In this document: piece after piece, positions 32,680-40,948 of the stretch | How the letters are laid out: the number at the start of each line of letters is the position of its first letter | How positions within the stretch are numbered: the first letter of the stretch is position 1 | Origin: an uncultured Oscillospiraceae bacterium | GTDB lineage: Bacteria; Bacillota; Clostridia; Oscillospirales; Ruminococcaceae | Length of the DNA: 42,800 bases | Assembly: GCA_934232845.1 (NCBI GenBank) | Contig: CAKQGD010000008.1 | Location: 1-42,800, forward strand | Direction: 5' to 3' | Notes under the pieces: model-generated | Databases searched by the model: none | Seen by the model: only the letters and a program-made list of their open reading frames with translations | What the model was told of the DNA's origin: nothing | Made by a program: the position numbers and the translations under genes

Positions 32680-33294
32680 TTATTTTCCGAAACAGGCCGC
32701 CTTTAATTTTTCATACAGCTCGACAACCGCAAACTTTGCGGTGACATGGGGCGTGTCGTTCAGAGAGAGAATTCTTTCCTCTTCCGGGGTGAGCGTCTTT
32801 TTTTCGGCAGCGGGCACGCACAGGGGCGGATACATCACGCACCACCAGTTGTGCCCCGCTCCTTCCCCGATCACGATGCGAAGCGCCTCATATTCTCCGG
32901 CGGGCATCGTTTTACCGTCGTCGTAAGTGATCGTGTCGAAATACATCGATACCACCGAAGCCGTCACCGTATCCTCACAGCCGGCGGACCGCAGCGTTTT
33001 TTGAGCCGTCATGGAAATCGCTCCCGTCAGCTGCTGCGTCACACGAACGGCGTCTGCGACGCTGTCCCCTGCGGCAAGCGCCTCGGCATATTCGGCAAGC
33101 ACCGCGTCGCGCACCAGCAGCTTGTTCTTTTGGTCTGCCTCGCTGTCGGAATTGGCAATGATATGCAGGCGAAGGGTATTTTCCCGCACGGCCCTGCATT
33201 GCCGGTAAAAACCGTCGAATACGGCAAACGCCGTCAGCAGCACAAGCGCCGCGGCAAAAATAAATACGGCTTTATCCGCTTTTGTCCGAATCAA
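32680..33294 (-). CDS. spoIIR: Stage II sporulation protein R
   Basis: Forespore-made secreted signal that triggers SpoIIGA to process pro-sigma-E in the mother cell. The 204 residues begin with a transmembrane or signal helix (about 9-27), followed by the diagnostic LRLHIIANSDSEADQKNKLL and GEGAGHNWWCVMYPPLCVP. The start is TTG at 33294, with AAGGA about ten bases upstream; this is the only start giving the full signal helix. The neighbours ispE and an aminotransferase lie upstream on the same strand. With spoVT this makes spore formation very likely. Confidence 0.95.
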   Translation of the reverse strand: MIRTKADKAVFIFAAALVLLTAFAVFDGFYRQCRAVRENTLRLHIIANSDSEADQKNKLLVRDAVLAEYAEALAAGDSVADAVRVTQQLTGAISMTAQKTLRSAGCEDTVTASVVSMYFDTITYDDGKTMPAGEYEALRIVIGEGAGHNWWCVMYPPLCVPAAEKKTLTPEEERILSLNDTPHVTAKFAVVELYEKLKAACFGK

Positions 33295-33344
33295 AAAAAT
33301 CCCGTCCTTTCTGTCAGTGACAGTATGGGCGGGATTTTCCTTTT

Positions 33345-34223
33345 TTATGCAATTTCGAAAAAAACACCGTGCCGCACGGGAAGGGCGACCTCACAGAAGG
33401 GCGCCTCTCCCCGCAGCGCCGCGGCGGCACGGTACGCCGCAGCCTCGTCTGCAAACAGACCGAACACCGCCGAACCGGAGCCTGTCATCGACGCGCCGAG
33501 CGCCCCCATGCGGCGAAGCGCCGAAACAAGGCGTGCGGGTTCCCGCAGCGGACAGCACAAAAGAAAATCGTTTTCACAGAGAGCGCCGATCCGGTCGAGT
33601 TCTCCGGAGAGAAGAGCCGCCGTCATTTCATCCGCGTTCGGATGGGGAAGCGCCGCGGCGGCCTCGTCCACGGCGCGGTATGCCTGCGGCGTCGATATGC
33701 CCGCGGAGGGCTTCATCACCACAAACGCGCCCTTCTGCAGCGGCGGCGCCTCGGAAAGAAACTCGCCGATTCCCTGCGCACGCTTCGTGCCGCCCGTCAG
33801 ACAGAACGGCACGTCCGCTCCGACGGACAGCGCAAGGCTCCGCAGTTCCTCGGGTGAAAACGGCTCGCCGTACAGTTTGCTGAGAGCGGCCAGAGCCGCG
33901 GCGGCATCGGCGCTGGCAGAGCCGAGCCCCGCTTCAAACGGCACACGTTTTTCAAGCGCAAAATCCACGCCCCCCGAAATGCCCGCCGCGGCGAAAAAAG
34001 CGTTTGCCGCGCGCACAACCGTATTTCTTTCATCCGCCGGCACCGCCGGATGCGCGCAGGCAAGCCGCACACCCGTGTCTCTTTTCCGCGCCGTCAGGCG
34101 GTCGCAGAGCGAGACCGACTGCATCACCGTATCAAGAAGATGATATCCGTCGGCGCGGCGCCCCGTGACGGCGAGCGTCAGATTGAGTTTGGCATAGGCT
34201 CTGAGGAAGACCGGCTCTTTCAT
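33345..34223 (-). CDS. ispE: 4-diphosphocytidyl-2-C-methyl-D-erythritol kinase
   Basis: Fourth enzyme of the MEP pathway to isoprenoids; phosphorylates CDP-methylerythritol at the 2-hydroxyl. The 292 residues have the GHMP fold: AYAKLNLTLAVTGRRADGYH at the N-terminus, the ATP loop PFEAGLGSASADAAAAL (about 93-109) and MTGSGSAVFGLF near the end. The ATG at 34223 overlaps the stop of the aminotransferase by four bases, so the two are translationally coupled. It is 50 bases before spoIIR. Confidence 0.96.
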   Translation of the reverse strand: MKEPVFLRAYAKLNLTLAVTGRRADGYHLLDTVMQSVSLCDRLTARKRDTGVRLACAHPAVPADERNTVVRAANAFFAAAGISGGVDFALEKRVPFEAGLGSASADAAAALAALSKLYGEPFSPEELRSLALSVGADVPFCLTGGTKRAQGIGEFLSEAPPLQKGAFVVMKPSAGISTPQAYRAVDEAAAALPHPNADEMTAALLSGELDRIGALCENDFLLCCPLREPARLVSALRRMGALGASMTGSGSAVFGLFADEAAAYRAAAALRGEAPFCEVALPVRHGVFFEIA

Positions 34224-35389
34224 TTTTTCAGCTCTTTCAAAAATTCCTCGATGCGGTCAAGCGCCGTGGTCAGGTGCTCCGCCGAATAACAGTAAGAAAT
34301 CCGTGCGTATCCCTCGCCCGCTTCTCCGAACGCATTGCCGGGCACGATGGCAACGTCCTTTTCCTCCAGCAGACGCTGGCAGAATTCCTCGCTCGAAAGG
34401 CCGGATGACCGGATGCACGGGAACGCATAAAACGCACCTCTCGGCTCAAACGTCTCCAGCCCCATGGCATTGAGACGGTCCACCACCATGCGGCGGCGCG
34501 CGTCGTAGCTCTCACGCATATGAATGATATCCTCTTCACATTCGCGCATCGCCGTGATCGCCGCAGTCTGGCTGACAGTGGGCGCGCACATGATCGCATA
34601 CTGATGCAGCTTCAGCATTTCGGAAATCAGCGGCTCCGGGCCGCAGGCATAGCCAAGACGCCAGCCGGTCATCGCATACGCTTTGGAAAAACCGTTGACC
34701 ACAATCGTTCTCTCGCGCATTCCTTCGATCGAAGCAATCGAAACATGATGCAGTCCGTTGTAGGTCAGTTCGGCGTAGATCTCGTCGGAAAGCACAACCA
34801 CATCGGTGCCGCGCAGCACCTCGGCGATCGCTTCAAGCTGTTTGCGGGTCATGATGCCGCCGGTGGGATTTGACGGAAAAGGCAGCACCAAAAGCTTTGT
34901 CTTCGGCGTGAGAGCGGCGCGAAGCTCTTCCGGCGTCAGTGCGAAGCCGTTTTCCGGCTTGGTGGAAACATGCACAACCTTGGCGTGGCAGACCTGCGCC
35001 ATGGGAGCGTAGCATACAAAGCAGGGCTCGACGACGATCACCTCATCGCCCGGCTCGATCAGCGCGCGGATCGCAAGATCAATCGCCTCGGAGCCGCCGA
35101 CGGTGACAAACATCTCTTTTTCCGGGTCGTATGTAAGGTCAAAACGCGTCAGATAGCGCGCAATCTCCTCGCGCAGCTCCTTCATACCGGCGTTCGCAGT
35201 ATACTTCGTGTTGCCCTGCTCCAAATCGCGGATCGCGGCCTGCCGCGCGGCGAGCGGCGTGGCAAAGTCCGGCTCTCCCACGGAAAGCGAGATGACGTTT
35301 TTCCTCTCGGCCGCAAGAGTGAAGAACCGGCGGATGCCGGAGGGCTTCATCTCCCGTACGGGCTGAGCGAGAATTTTATGATAATTCAT
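34220..35389 (-). CDS. Class I/II pyridoxal-phosphate aminotransferase
   Basis: A 389-residue fold-type I aminotransferase. PLP contacts are seen in VGGSEAIDLAIRA, PSNPTGG, LSDEIYAEL and the Schiff-base lysine in NGFSKAYAMTGWRLGYA. It belongs to the aspartate/aromatic aminotransferase Ib group, and the substrate cannot be read from the sequence. GAGGA precedes the ATG at 35389. It lies 69 bases after tmcAL and overlaps ispE, so the four genes tmcAL-aminotransferase-ispE-spoIIR are probably one message. Confidence 0.92.
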   Translation of the reverse strand: MNYHKILAQPVREMKPSGIRRFFTLAAERKNVISLSVGEPDFATPLAARQAAIRDLEQGNTKYTANAGMKELREEIARYLTRFDLTYDPEKEMFVTVGGSEAIDLAIRALIEPGDEVIVVEPCFVCYAPMAQVCHAKVVHVSTKPENGFALTPEELRAALTPKTKLLVLPFPSNPTGGIMTRKQLEAIAEVLRGTDVVVLSDEIYAELTYNGLHHVSIASIEGMRERTIVVNGFSKAYAMTGWRLGYACGPEPLISEMLKLHQYAIMCAPTVSQTAAITAMRECEEDIIHMRESYDARRRMVVDRLNAMGLETFEPRGAFYAFPCIRSSGLSSEEFCQRLLEEKDVAIVPGNAFGEAGEGYARISYCYSAEHLTTALDRIEEFLKELKK

Positions 35390-35458
35390 GGTATGGATTC
35401 CTCTTTTCTTCGTATCCTTCTTTTTGGTATTTCGCGCACTTTTCTTTTTTAAAAGGCT

Positions 35459-36658
35459 TCAAAGCAGCCGCACGCCGGGTGCCGTATAATCGTATCCGCA
35501 GGGCAGCAGACTGGGCAGGCCCATCAAATACAGATCCGTCGAGCGCGCCTCCTCCTGTGCAAACATCTCGGCATCACCGCCAAGCTTTCGCAGATATGCC
35601 AGTGAATCGGAAACCGGAAGCAGAGCCGTTTCCTTCATCCTCGCAAGAATCTCGCGTCCTTTCGCGTTGAAGCCCAGAATCCGCACATACGGTACGGGGC
35701 TGTCTGCAAACGGCCGGTACAGCCCCAGAAAAGCTGCCGTCACCGCGCGCCGGATCCGCGCCGCGGGATACCGCTTGCTCTTGGCAAGCGCATACACCTC
35801 GTCAAGCGTGACCGCCTGCCGGATCGCCGCGTAGATGCGGTTTTCCAGTCCCTCGGAAAGATCCGGCAAACGAGAGATCTCCTCCTGCGTCAGCCGCCGG
35901 AGCACACCGAGAATCACAGGCTCGAGCTTTTTGTCGTCAAAGGGAGCCAGTCCCTCCGTAAAAGCCCGCTCCAGCGCCGCAAAGGAGGCGGCGGGCATAT
36001 ACCCCGCAAGCTCGCCGCTGCGGTCCGCGCGGATAAGCGCCCGCAGATGCGACGCGGAAGCCGTCTCTCCCGCGGGAGCACCGCTGTCGTGCGCGGCGCC
36101 CACGCGCCGCACGGCAAAGGGAACGATTTTGCTCTTCGCCGCGCAAAGCGCCCGGATATACTCGACGGCAAGCGTATCGTTCGGGGAGGAAAGCACGCCC
36201 GCCACCTCGTCTCCGCACAGTTCGCTTACGGCGAGCTGACGCGCCCGGGCAAAGGTCATCCCCGTAGAAAGATGCGTTCCCATCCGTTCACGCACGGCGG
36301 GAGAATCCACCGCGTCCGCAGCGGCCTGCAGAATCGAAAGATAGCCCGACTCGCTGCCGAAGGAGAGAAGATCCACACAGCCCATCCCGGCCGCAACCGC
36401 TGCGGCTCCCTCCGCGAAGCGCTGCGCGCTCGCCATCGCATAGGGCAGCGGAAGCTCCGCCACCAGATCGGCTCCGCCCGCAATAGCCGCCGCGGCGCGC
36501 ACGCGCTTTTCGACGACGGCCGCCGTTCCCCGCTGGGTAAAGTTGCCGCTCATAATGGCGGCGATATGCGTTGCCCCCGCGGCGCGCGTCTGGGCAATGT
36601 GGTATGCGTGCCCGCTGTGAAACGGATTGTACTCAGCGGCAACGGCGGCAACGATCAT
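35459..36658 (-). CDS. tmcAL: tRNA(Met) cytidine acetate ligase
   Basis: A 399-residue nucleotidyltransferase-fold enzyme (YlbM family) that uses acetate and ATP to make N4-acetylcytidine at the wobble position of elongator tRNA-Met. The HxGH motif is in AEYNPFHSGHAYHI (9-22), and MSGNFTQRG (36-44) is the next family block. The C-terminal helical domain binds the tRNA. GGGAGG precedes the ATG at 36658. Its neighbour on the other strand is acetate kinase, a frequent pairing in Firmicutes and fitting because acetate is its substrate. Confidence 0.93.
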   Translation of the reverse strand: MIVAAVAAEYNPFHSGHAYHIAQTRAAGATHIAAIMSGNFTQRGTAAVVEKRVRAAAAIAGGADLVAELPLPYAMASAQRFAEGAAAVAAGMGCVDLLSFGSESGYLSILQAAADAVDSPAVRERMGTHLSTGMTFARARQLAVSELCGDEVAGVLSSPNDTLAVEYIRALCAAKSKIVPFAVRRVGAAHDSGAPAGETASASHLRALIRADRSGELAGYMPAASFAALERAFTEGLAPFDDKKLEPVILGVLRRLTQEEISRLPDLSEGLENRIYAAIRQAVTLDEVYALAKSKRYPAARIRRAVTAAFLGLYRPFADSPVPYVRILGFNAKGREILARMKETALLPVSDSLAYLRKLGGDAEMFAQEEARSTDLYLMGLPSLLPCGYDYTAPGVRLL

Positions 36659-36700
36659 GCGGATTTTCCTCCCTTTCCCGGAGATTTTGCCCGAATTTGC

Positions 36701-36729
36701 TTGAACTTGTTACGAGATTATATTATTAT
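36701..36729 (+). promoter_or_regulatory. ackA promoter
   Basis: TTGAAC (36701-36706), 17-bp spacer, TATTAT (36724-36729). The -10 box overlaps that of the opposite promoter. Confidence 0.75.
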
Positions 36730-36754
36730 AGGGAGGATGGGAGCAGAAAGTCAA
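36725..36754 (-). promoter_or_regulatory. Promoter of the tmcAL operon
   Basis: Minus-strand TTGACT (36749-36754), 18-bp spacer, TATAAT (36725-36730). Confidence 0.8.
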
Positions 36755-36826
36755 GGAAAAGCCTCTCGGAATTCCCGTTTTTTTCCGAGACCTCATCCCC
36801 ACTGAAAGAAGGAGGAAAATTCATCC

Positions 36827-38020
36827 ATGAAAATTCTTGTCATCAATGCAGGAAGCTCCTCGATGAAATATCAGCTGATTGATATGGACAACGAGTCCGT
36901 CATCGCCAAGGGCAACTGCGAGCGTATCGGCAACGGCGGCATGATCGGCCACAAGCTTGCCGACGGCACCAAGATCGAGTATGAGGTACCGTTCCCGACT
37001 CACGCCGAGGCATTTGCCGAGGTTCTCAAGCTGCTGACGACCGGCGAGCACAAGGTTGTCAACGATATGTCCGAAATCGCGGCTGTCGGTCACCGCACCG
37101 TCCACGGCGGCGAAAAATTCGCCTCCTCCGTCCTGATCACCGAGGACGTTCTCAAGGCCATCGACGAGCTGTCCACGCTGGCGCCCCTGCACAATCCTCC
37201 CGGCCTTGCGGCGATCCGCGCTTCCAAGAAGGTTTTCGGCGAGAAAACCCCGATGGTCGCCGTGTTCGACACCGCGTTCCATCAGACGATGCCGTCCAAG
37301 GCATATATGTACGGCATCCCCTATGAGTACTACGAGAAATACGGCGTACGCCGCTATGGCTTCCACGGCACGAGCCACCGCTTTGTCTCCGGCCGTCTGG
37401 CTGAGCTTGCCGGCAAGAAGGATCTTAAGGTTGTCACCTGCCATCTGGGCAACGGTTCCTCCATTTCCGCCGTCGTCAACGGTCAGGTCGTCGATACCTC
37501 TTTGGGCATGACCACCAACGCCGGCATCATCATGGGCACCCGCTCCGGCGACGTTGACCCCGGCATCCCCGCCCTGATCGCGGAAAAGGCCGGCGTTGAT
37601 TTCGCGGGCGCAACCAACATCCTGCAGAAAAAGTCCGGCCTCGAAGGCGTGTCGGGTGTTTCCTCCGACATGCGTGACATTGAAAACGCCATCGAACAGG
37701 GCAACGAGCGCGCCAAGCTCGCTTGGGATATGCTTGTCTACCAGATCAAGAAGTATGTCGGCGGCTACGCTGCGGCCATGGGCGGCTGCGACGCGATCGT
37801 TTTCACCGGCGGCATCGGCGAGAACGATGACAAGGTTCGCGAGAAGGTCTGCGAGGGTATGGAATTCATGGGCGTTAAGTTTGACGCCGCGAAGAACAAG
37901 GGCTGCCGCGAAGAGGCCTGCGTTTCCGCCCCCGATTCCAAGGTGCAGGTTTGGGTTATCCCGACTAACGAGGAGCTGCTCATCGCCCGCGACACCAAGG
38001 AAATCGTCTCTAAGCTGTAA
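36827..38020 (+). CDS. ackA: Acetate kinase
   Basis: Converts acetyl phosphate and ADP to acetate and ATP, the energy-yielding end of acetate fermentation. The 397 residues are full length: NAGSSSMKYQL at 6-16, the PLHNPPGL loop, YGFHGTSH with the active-site His, and HLGNGSSISAV for phosphate binding. AAGGAGG precedes the ATG at 36827. Codon use looks strongly biased to C-ending codons, as expected of a highly expressed gene. No phosphotransacetylase gene adjoins it. It is monocistronic, with a strong terminator. Confidence 0.98.
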   Translation: MKILVINAGSSSMKYQLIDMDNESVIAKGNCERIGNGGMIGHKLADGTKIEYEVPFPTHAEAFAEVLKLLTTGEHKVVNDMSEIAAVGHRTVHGGEKFASSVLITEDVLKAIDELSTLAPLHNPPGLAAIRASKKVFGEKTPMVAVFDTAFHQTMPSKAYMYGIPYEYYEKYGVRRYGFHGTSHRFVSGRLAELAGKKDLKVVTCHLGNGSSISAVVNGQVVDTSLGMTTNAGIIMGTRSGDVDPGIPALIAEKAGVDFAGATNILQKKSGLEGVSGVSSDMRDIENAIEQGNERAKLAWDMLVYQIKKYVGGYAAAMGGCDAIVFTGGIGENDDKVREKVCEGMEFMGVKFDAAKNKGCREEACVSAPDSKVQVWVIPTNEELLIARDTKEIVSKL

Positions 38021-38040
38021 AACGAACATCCGCAGTATAA

Positions 38041-38076
38041 AACCGGGAAAGGGCCATGCCCTTTCCCGGTTTTTTG
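38041..38076. terminator. Terminator after ackA (bidirectional)
   Basis: 14-bp stem AACCGGGAAAGGGC/GCCCTTTCCCGGTT, followed by TTTT; T-rich also on the minus side. It serves ackA and the convergent glycosyltransferase gene. Confidence 0.93.
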
Positions 38077-38086
38077 CATTTCACCT

Positions 38087-39238
38087 TTATCTTTCCCGCT
38101 GCAGGCAGCCGCGGTAGACCCGCTCGGCAGCCTCTGCAAACGCCTGCACGGAAAAACGCTTGGCGCTTTTTCTCGCGGCGGATGCCATGCTGCGGCGCAG
38201 CGCTTCGTCGGCGGCAAAGGCGTGTACATTCGCACAGAATTGTTCCGGCGTGTCGTATTTCCAGCCGTTTTCTCCGTCTGTTACAACCGTTTCAATGCAG
38301 GCATCACGCCGGCACAGCACCGGCAGACCGGACGCCAGCGCCTCAATGTAGGTCAGGCCCTGCGTTTCGCTGGTGGACGCGCAGACAAAGAGATCCCCCG
38401 CCCGGTAATAGCGTGCGATCTGCGAAGGCTCCACCATGCCGACAAACCGCACCCTCTCCCGCAGGCCGAGAGAGGCGGCACGGCTTTCAAGCTGTGCGCG
38501 GGAGGGCCCGTCTCCGACCAGAATCAGAGAAAGCGGCAGTTCGCGGCAGGCCGCGAACCCCTCGAGCAGCTCGGAGATATTCTTTTCCTCGGCAAGACGG
38601 CAGACCGAGATCAGTGCGAGGTTTTGCGGCGGCACGCCGAGCTGCGCGCGCAGACTCTTCCGCTCAGCGGGGGGATCGTCCGACATAAAGCGATCGAGCG
38701 CAATCCCCGTCGGAATGACGCGTATCGGCGATTCGACCCGATAGCTCTCGAGCAGGGCACGTACCTTTTCCGTAGGCACAATCATACAGCTCACACGGGC
38801 GGAAACCCAGTCTGAAAACACGGCAACGGCCTTTCTCCCCATGCGGCGGCTTGGGCAGAAATAATGCGTATAGTCCTCATAAACCGTGTGATAGGTGTGT
38901 ATCAGCGGAATTTTTAAGCGGTGCGCAATCTTTTTGGCCAGAAAAAAGGTGGAAAATTCGCACTGCGAATGCACGACGTCGGGCCGCCAGTCCAGCAGTT
39001 CCCGTACAAACCGGTGCGCCATCGTCGTGCGGATCCGCGCTCCGGGATAGATGCGGCCCGCGGAAAGCGACCCGATGCGGTACACATCGCCCTCACGGAC
39101 GGATTCAATCGAGTTGGAGAGCGTCAGCACGCGCACTTCATGGCCGCGCGCCTCCAGCCCTGCTTTTAAGTTCAGAACGGATGTCACCACGCCGTTGACG
39201 GCGGGAGTCCACCAGTCCGAGGTGATCAGAATTTTCAC
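38087..39238 (-). CDS. GT4 glycosyltransferase, diacylglycerol glucosyltransferase-like
   Basis: A 383-residue GT-B fold enzyme. The N-terminal domain opens with a glycine-rich loop (TPAVNGVVTSV), and the C-terminal Rossmann half has VGDGPSR and the donor-binding SETQGLTYIEALASG with the nucleotide-sugar Glu. It resembles glucosyltransferases that make mono- or diglucosyl-diacylglycerol, anchor lipids of lipoteichoic acid; this role is inferred. The start is GTG at 39238 with GGGGGA upstream. It stands alone. Confidence 0.85.
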   Translation of the reverse strand: MKILITSDWWTPAVNGVVTSVLNLKAGLEARGHEVRVLTLSNSIESVREGDVYRIGSLSAGRIYPGARIRTTMAHRFVRELLDWRPDVVHSQCEFSTFFLAKKIAHRLKIPLIHTYHTVYEDYTHYFCPSRRMGRKAVAVFSDWVSARVSCMIVPTEKVRALLESYRVESPIRVIPTGIALDRFMSDDPPAERKSLRAQLGVPPQNLALISVCRLAEEKNISELLEGFAACRELPLSLILVGDGPSRAQLESRAASLGLRERVRFVGMVEPSQIARYYRAGDLFVCASTSETQGLTYIEALASGLPVLCRRDACIETVVTDGENGWKYDTPEQFCANVHAFAADEALRRSMASAARKSAKRFSVQAFAEAAERVYRGCLQRER

Positions 39239-39544
39239 TTAATTTCCCCCTTATGGGCGACTCTTTGTATTTCTTTTCCCGCTGCTGACGCAGAGACGGG
39301 TGTGTTTCTTTTTCTGTGTCCATCTTCTCATGTTTCAATGCATTCGTCAAATATTTCATCGATTTTTTTGCGTCGGGGATTCTTACCGCGCCCGGCTTTG
39401 TCCGCCGCTACCGCACCGCCGCTGCGGGCTGACTGTTCTCCACAGGCACACACTTTGAGAGAATTTCGCACAGAAATGGGGATTTTGTTGAAAGCCGCCC
39501 GTACTTTGGAAGAAGATTCTCCGTTTTGCCAATCGGCTTTTTCA
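39239..39544. other. Intergenic stretch between the GT4 gene and the purE promoter
   Basis: About 300 bases. On the minus strand one frame stays open for about 80 codons and ends at 39328-39330 in a charged segment (RGKNPRRKKIDEIFDECIET) but has no ATG or ribosome binding site, so I do not call it a gene. A weak minus-strand promoter (TTGACG with GAAGAT 17 bases later) for the GT4 gene is possible near 39325-39355. Confidence 0.4.
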
Positions 39545-39573
39545 TTGACTTCGTTTTTCGGCCTTGTTATAAT
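39545..39573 (+). promoter_or_regulatory. Promoter of the purine operon
   Basis: TTGACT (39545-39550), 17-bp spacer, TGT-TATAAT (39568-39573). Confidence 0.88.
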
Positions 39574-39591
39574 AAATCTATAATTTCATGC

Positions 39592-39673
39592 TGCGCCGGC
39601 GACTGACGGATCAAGTGGAGCACCACAGAGGAACCGGATGCGGAAAACACAAAAGAGTGCCGACCGTCTGGGC
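39592..39673 (+). promoter_or_regulatory. ZTP/ZMP riboswitch (pfl motif)
   Basis: The aptamer shows the conserved CGACTGACGG, the hairpin GTGG-AGCA-CCAC with AGAGGAACCGG, and the 3' pseudoknot domain GCCGACCGTCTGGGC (39658-39672). It senses ZMP/ZTP, the AICAR phosphates that pile up when 10-formyl-tetrahydrofolate is short. Its 3' part overlaps the 5' arm of the following terminator, so ligand binding should prevent termination and switch the operon on. Confidence 0.92.
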
Positions 39674-39712
39674 AGTCCTATCCAGAGGGATAGGACTGCC
39701 CTTTTTGTTTTT
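39670..39712 (+). terminator. Riboswitch-controlled terminator before purE
   Basis: 14-bp stem GGGCAGTCCTATCC/GGATAGGACTGCCC (39670-39683 with 39688-39701) and T-rich tail, directly behind the ZTP aptamer and 18 bases before the purE start. Confidence 0.93.
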
Positions 39713-39729
39713 GAGAAAGGAGCATTCGG

Positions 39730-40224
39730 ATGAAAAAAGTTGCCGTTATCATGGGCAGCGACAGCGACCTGCCCATTGTAGAACCTGCCGTCCATACGCT
39801 GAAGGAATACGGTGCCGAATTTGAGGTGCATGTTTTCTCCGCCCACCGCACACCCGACAAAGCCGCCGCCTTTGCCGCCGGCGCACGCAAAAACGGATTC
39901 GGCGTACTGATCGCCGCCGCGGGCAAAGCCGCCCATCTGGCAGGCGCTCTGGCCGCACGCACCACGCTGCCGGTCATCGGCATTCCGGTGCGCGCCTCCG
40001 TGCTCGACGGCATGGATGCGCTTTTATCCACGGTACAGATGCCGTCCGGCATTCCGGTCGCATCCGTCGCCATCGACGGCAGCAAAAACGCCGCTCTGCT
40101 CGCCCTTCAGATTTTAAGTGTCGAGGACGAATCACTCGCCGCCGCGCTCGACGAAACCCGCCGCAGAGACGCCGCGAAGGTGTTGGAAAAAGACGCGGCG
40201 ATCTCACAAAAGTATTCATTTTAA
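39730..40224 (+). CDS. purE: 5-(carboxyamino)imidazole ribonucleotide mutase
   Basis: Class I PurE, which converts N5-CAIR to CAIR in purine synthesis. The 164 residues hold MGSDSDLP (8-15), the SAHRTPD loop with the catalytic His and the AAHLAGALAA helix. One departure from the common form is AAAGKAAHLAG where most PurE have AGGAAHLPG. GAAAGGAG precedes the ATG at 39730. It is first in the riboswitch-controlled operon. Confidence 0.95.
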   Translation: MKKVAVIMGSDSDLPIVEPAVHTLKEYGAEFEVHVFSAHRTPDKAAAFAAGARKNGFGVLIAAAGKAAHLAGALAARTTLPVIGIPVRASVLDGMDALLSTVQMPSGIPVASVAIDGSKNAALLALQILSVEDESLAAALDETRRRDAAKVLEKDAAISQKYSF

Positions 40225-40261
40225 ACCTGATCTCATCATTGATACAAAGGGGTAACGCATC

Positions 40262-40948
40262 ATGGAAAACAAACTCGTTTACACCGGCAAGACCAAAAAT
40301 GTTTATGCGCTCGACAACGGCAATTATCTGCTGAAGTTCAAAGACGACTGCACCGGCAAGGACGGCGTCTTTGACCCCGGTGAAAATTCCGTCGGTCTGA
40401 CCATCGAGGGCGTCGGCGACGTCAACCTGCGCATGTCTGTCTATTTCTTCGAGAAGATCAACGCCGCCGGCATCCGCACGCACTATGTTTCCGCCGACCT
40501 CGCCGACACCACGATGGAGGTTCTTCCCGCGAAGGTATTCGGCAAAGGACTTGAGGTCATCTGCCGCCACAAGGCCGTCGGCAGCTTCTACCGCCGGTAC
40601 AGCGACTATATCGAAGAGGGCGCCGATCTGCCCGCATACGTCGAAACGACTTTCAAAAACGACGAAAAAGGCGACCCCCTCGTCACGGAGGACGGCCTGA
40701 TCGCGCTCGGCGTGATGACCGCCGAGCAGTACGGCGCCATCCGCGACATGACGCAGAAAATCACGCAGATCGTCGCGGACGACCTGAAGGAAAAAGGCCT
40801 TGTTCTCTACGACATCAAATTTGAGTACGGCTACGACGCAGACGGCAGCGTCATGCTGATCGACGAAATTGCCTCCGGCAACATGCGCGTCTACAAAGAC
40901 GGCAAGTATATCGATCCCATGACGCTCTCCGAGCTCTTCTTCGCGTAA
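40262..40948 (+). CDS. Divergent SAICAR synthetase-like protein (PurC paralogue 1)
   Basis: A 228-residue protein of the PurC fold, which joins CAIR and aspartate with ATP. The nucleotide loop YTGKTKNVY and the LLKFKDDCTG strand align with GKAKxVY and YKDDATAF of normal PurC. The middle LEVICRHKAVGSFYRRY aligns with EVIVRNIAAGSFAQRY, and YDIKFEYGY with the later metal region. The usual DEISPDSxR motif is changed to DEIASGNMRV, and other blocks are strongly altered. The canonical copy lies further down the same operon (42443 onward), so this one may have a different substrate or a partner role. AAAGGGG precedes the ATG; the stop overlaps the next start by one base. Confidence 0.85.
   Translation: MENKLVYTGKTKNVYALDNGNYLLKFKDDCTGKDGVFDPGENSVGLTIEGVGDVNLRMSVYFFEKINAAGIRTHYVSADLADTTMEVLPAKVFGKGLEVICRHKAVGSFYRRYSDYIEEGADLPAYVETTFKNDEKGDPLVTEDGLIALGVMTAEQYGAIRDMTQKITQIVADDLKEKGLVLYDIKFEYGYDADGSVMLIDEIASGNMRVYKDGKYIDPMTLSELFFA

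Noticed and set aside
39138..39359. 73-codon minus-strand frame before the GT4 gene
   Set aside because: It overlaps the glycosyltransferase by 100 bases and has no ribosome binding site; its end is an out-of-frame reading of that gene.
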